A stretch of 64,000 nucleotides of DNA. Origin: Parabacteroides chongii. GTDB lineage: Bacteria > Bacteroidota > Bacteroidia > Bacteroidales > Tannerellaceae. The translations under genes were made by a program, and so were the position numbers. The stretch is taken from the NCBI RefSeq assembly GCF_029581355.1, contig NZ_CP120849.1:1396501-1460500 (forward strand). Direction: 5' to 3'. Below, piece by piece: positions 62,693-64,000 of this stretch. Below the pieces are notes generated by a model, which had not been told where the DNA came from, ran no database searches, and was given only the letters and a program-made list of their open reading frames with translations. Position 1 is the stretch's first letter, and each line of letters opens with the position of its first letter.

Positions 62693-64000
62693 ATGGTACA
62701 AAGATTCGATTTCTTAGTGATAGGTTCCGGTATTGCAGGAATGAGTTTCGCTCTTAAAGTAGCCAATAAAGGGAAAGTAGCCCTTGTATGCAAAACTAAT
62801 CTGGAAGAAGCCAATACCTATTTCGCACAGGGCGGTATCGCCTCGGTTACCAACCTGATTGTTGACAATTTCGACAAGCATATTGAAGATACAATGATTG
62901 CCGGCGACTGGCTCAGCGACCGCGGCGCAGTTGAAAAGGTCGTGCGTAACGCTCCTCAGCAAATCAAAGAACTGATCAGTTGGGGGGTTGATTTTGATAA
63001 AGATGAAAAAGGGAACTTCGACCTGCACCGCGAAGGCGGTCACTCCGAATTTCGTATCCTACACCATAAAGACAACACAGGTGCAGAAATACAGGACAGC
63101 TTGATTCAAGCTATCCAAAAACATCCCAATATCACTGTATTTGAAAATCATTTCGCCATTGAAATACTGACACAACACCACCTGGGTGTTACCGTCACCC
63201 GCCAGACACCGGATATAGAATGTTATGGTGCCTATATCATGGATCCGGGCGGAAGGATCGATACTTTCCTGTCGAAAGTAACCCTTATCGCAACAGGAGG
63301 TGTCGGCGCCGTTTATCAGACAACTACCAACCCGTTGGTGGCTACCGGCGACGGTATTGCTATGGTTTACCGTGCCAAAGGGACCGTAAAAGATATGGAA
63401 TTTGTGCAATTCCACCCGACCGCCCTGTTCCATCCGGGCGACCGTCCTTCTTTCCTGATCACAGAGGCCATGCGCGGTTATGGCGGCGTGCTCCGTACAA
63501 AAGACGGTAAAGAATTCATGCAGAAATATGACAAACGTCTCTCACTGGCTCCGCGTGATATCGTGGCACGTGCCATTAAGAACGAAATGGATACCCGAGG
63601 CGATGATCATGTTTATCTGGATGTCACTCACAAAGATCCGGAAGAAACAAAGAAACATTTCCCGAACATTTACGAGAAATGTCTGAGCCTGGGAATCGAT
63701 ATTACTAAAGATTATATCCCGGTAGCACCTGCCGCCCATTATCTTTGCGGAGGTATCCAGGTTGACCTGGATGCACGTTCGTCTATCGACCGCCTATATG
63801 CCGTCGGCGAGTGTTCATGTACCGGCCTGCACGGTGGAAACCGTCTGGCATCCAACTCGCTGATCGAAGCGGTTGTTTATGCCGATGCTGCCGCCAAGCA
63901 TAGCCTGAGCATTATCGACTCGTTAAAATATCAGGAGAATATCCCGGAATGGAATGACGAAGGTACCACTTCGCTGGAAGAAATGGTATTGATTACCCAG
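62693..64000 (+). CDS. nadB: L-aspartate oxidase (3' end outside the window)
   Basis: 436 codons are present and the frame is open at the right edge; the full protein is usually about 520-540 aa. First step of de novo NAD synthesis: oxidises L-aspartate to iminoaspartate with FAD. Seen: FAD-binding GSGIAGMSFAL, NTYFAQGGIASV, the active-site LHREGGHSEFRILHHKD, ATGGVGAVYQTTTNP, MEFVQFHPTAL, EAMRGYGGVLR, and the C-terminal FAD motif YAVGECSCTGLHGGNRLASN. All expected motifs up to the cut are intact. nadA and nadC are not in view. Confidence 0.95.
   Translation, partial: MVQRFDFLVIGSGIAGMSFALKVANKGKVALVCKTNLEEANTYFAQGGIASVTNLIVDNFDKHIEDTMIAGDWLSDRGAVEKVVRNAPQQIKELISWGVDFDKDEKGNFDLHREGGHSEFRILHHKDNTGAEIQDSLIQAIQKHPNITVFENHFAIEILTQHHLGVTVTRQTPDIECYGAYIMDPGGRIDTFLSKVTLIATGGVGAVYQTTTNPLVATGDGIAMVYRAKGTVKDMEFVQFHPTALFHPGDRPSFLITEAMRGYGGVLRTKDGKEFMQKYDKRLSLAPRDIVARAIKNEMDTRGDDHVYLDVTHKDPEETKKHFPNIYEKCLSLGIDITKDYIPVAPAAHYLCGGIQVDLDARSSIDRLYAVGECSCTGLHGGNRLASNSLIEAVVYADAAAKHSLSIIDSLKYQENIPEWNDEGTTSLEEMVLITQ

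Noticed and set aside
1-64000. Insertion sequences, integrases or prophage genes
   Set aside because: No transposase, recombinase or phage protein was seen; the inverted repeats found do not flank any such gene.

Overview
The window looks like a chromosomal segment of a gut Bacteroidales bacterium, most likely a Parabacteroides or close relative (the genus is inference). The support is three SusC/SusD polysaccharide utilization loci (PULs), FecR-type anti-sigma factors paired with ECF sigma factors, a hybrid two-component system, many lipoprotein and secreted glycosidases, and promoters with the Bacteroidetes -7 element TAnnTTTG instead of a sigma70 -10 box.

Layout. Positions 1-1739: an ECF sigma/anti-sigma pair on the minus strand, reading towards a SusC gene of which only the first codons seem to be inside the left edge. 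2219-2677: an XRE regulator (plus). 2930-20490, PUL A (minus): ECF sigma, FecR, SusC with STN domain, SusD, GH43, a divergent GH95-type enzyme, GH95, a right-handed beta-helix protein and GH35. The set suggests a galactose-, fucose/L-galactose- and arabinose/xylose-containing plant-type glycan. 20663-40834, PUL B (minus): ECF sigma, FecR, SusC with STN, SusD, two tandem paralogous large secreted proteins, an MFS sugar porter, a fused ROK-kinase/MurQ-type etherase, and two lipoprotein putative glycosidases. 40976-47795: a housekeeping block with tRNA-Gln, tyrS, TatD hydrolase, yidD, rnpA, hemD, DUF4271, lpdA and two small membrane proteins. 48105-61576, PUL C: SusC (no STN), SusD, GH16-like protein, DUF4838 protein and aryl-sulfate sulfotransferase on the minus strand, with a divergent hybrid two-component sensor on the plus strand. 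The window ends with a DUF3108-like secreted protein and the first 436 codons of nadB.

How it fits together. PULs A and B use transenvelope signalling: the STN domain of SusC contacts FecR, which controls the ECF sigma factor. PUL C uses a periplasmic sensor fused to kinase, receiver and AraC domains, and its SusC correspondingly lacks STN. SusC/D import oligosaccharides that the enzymes trim; in PUL B a dedicated inner-membrane porter and a kinase-etherase fusion suggest a sugar, possibly lactyl-ether modified, that needs its own cytoplasmic step.

Most notable non-gene signals: (i) a plus-strand promoter plus hairpin in the FecR-SusC gap of all three sigma/anti-sigma systems, as expected of DonS-type antisense RNAs; (ii) five near-identical palindromes phased at 21-22 bp at 47902-48000; (iii) a perfect 34-bp inverted repeat, one arm of which encodes the C-terminus of the hybrid sensor, enclosing 84 bp; (iv) the ROK-MurQ fusion in PUL B. 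All family names come from reading motifs; no database search was possible.
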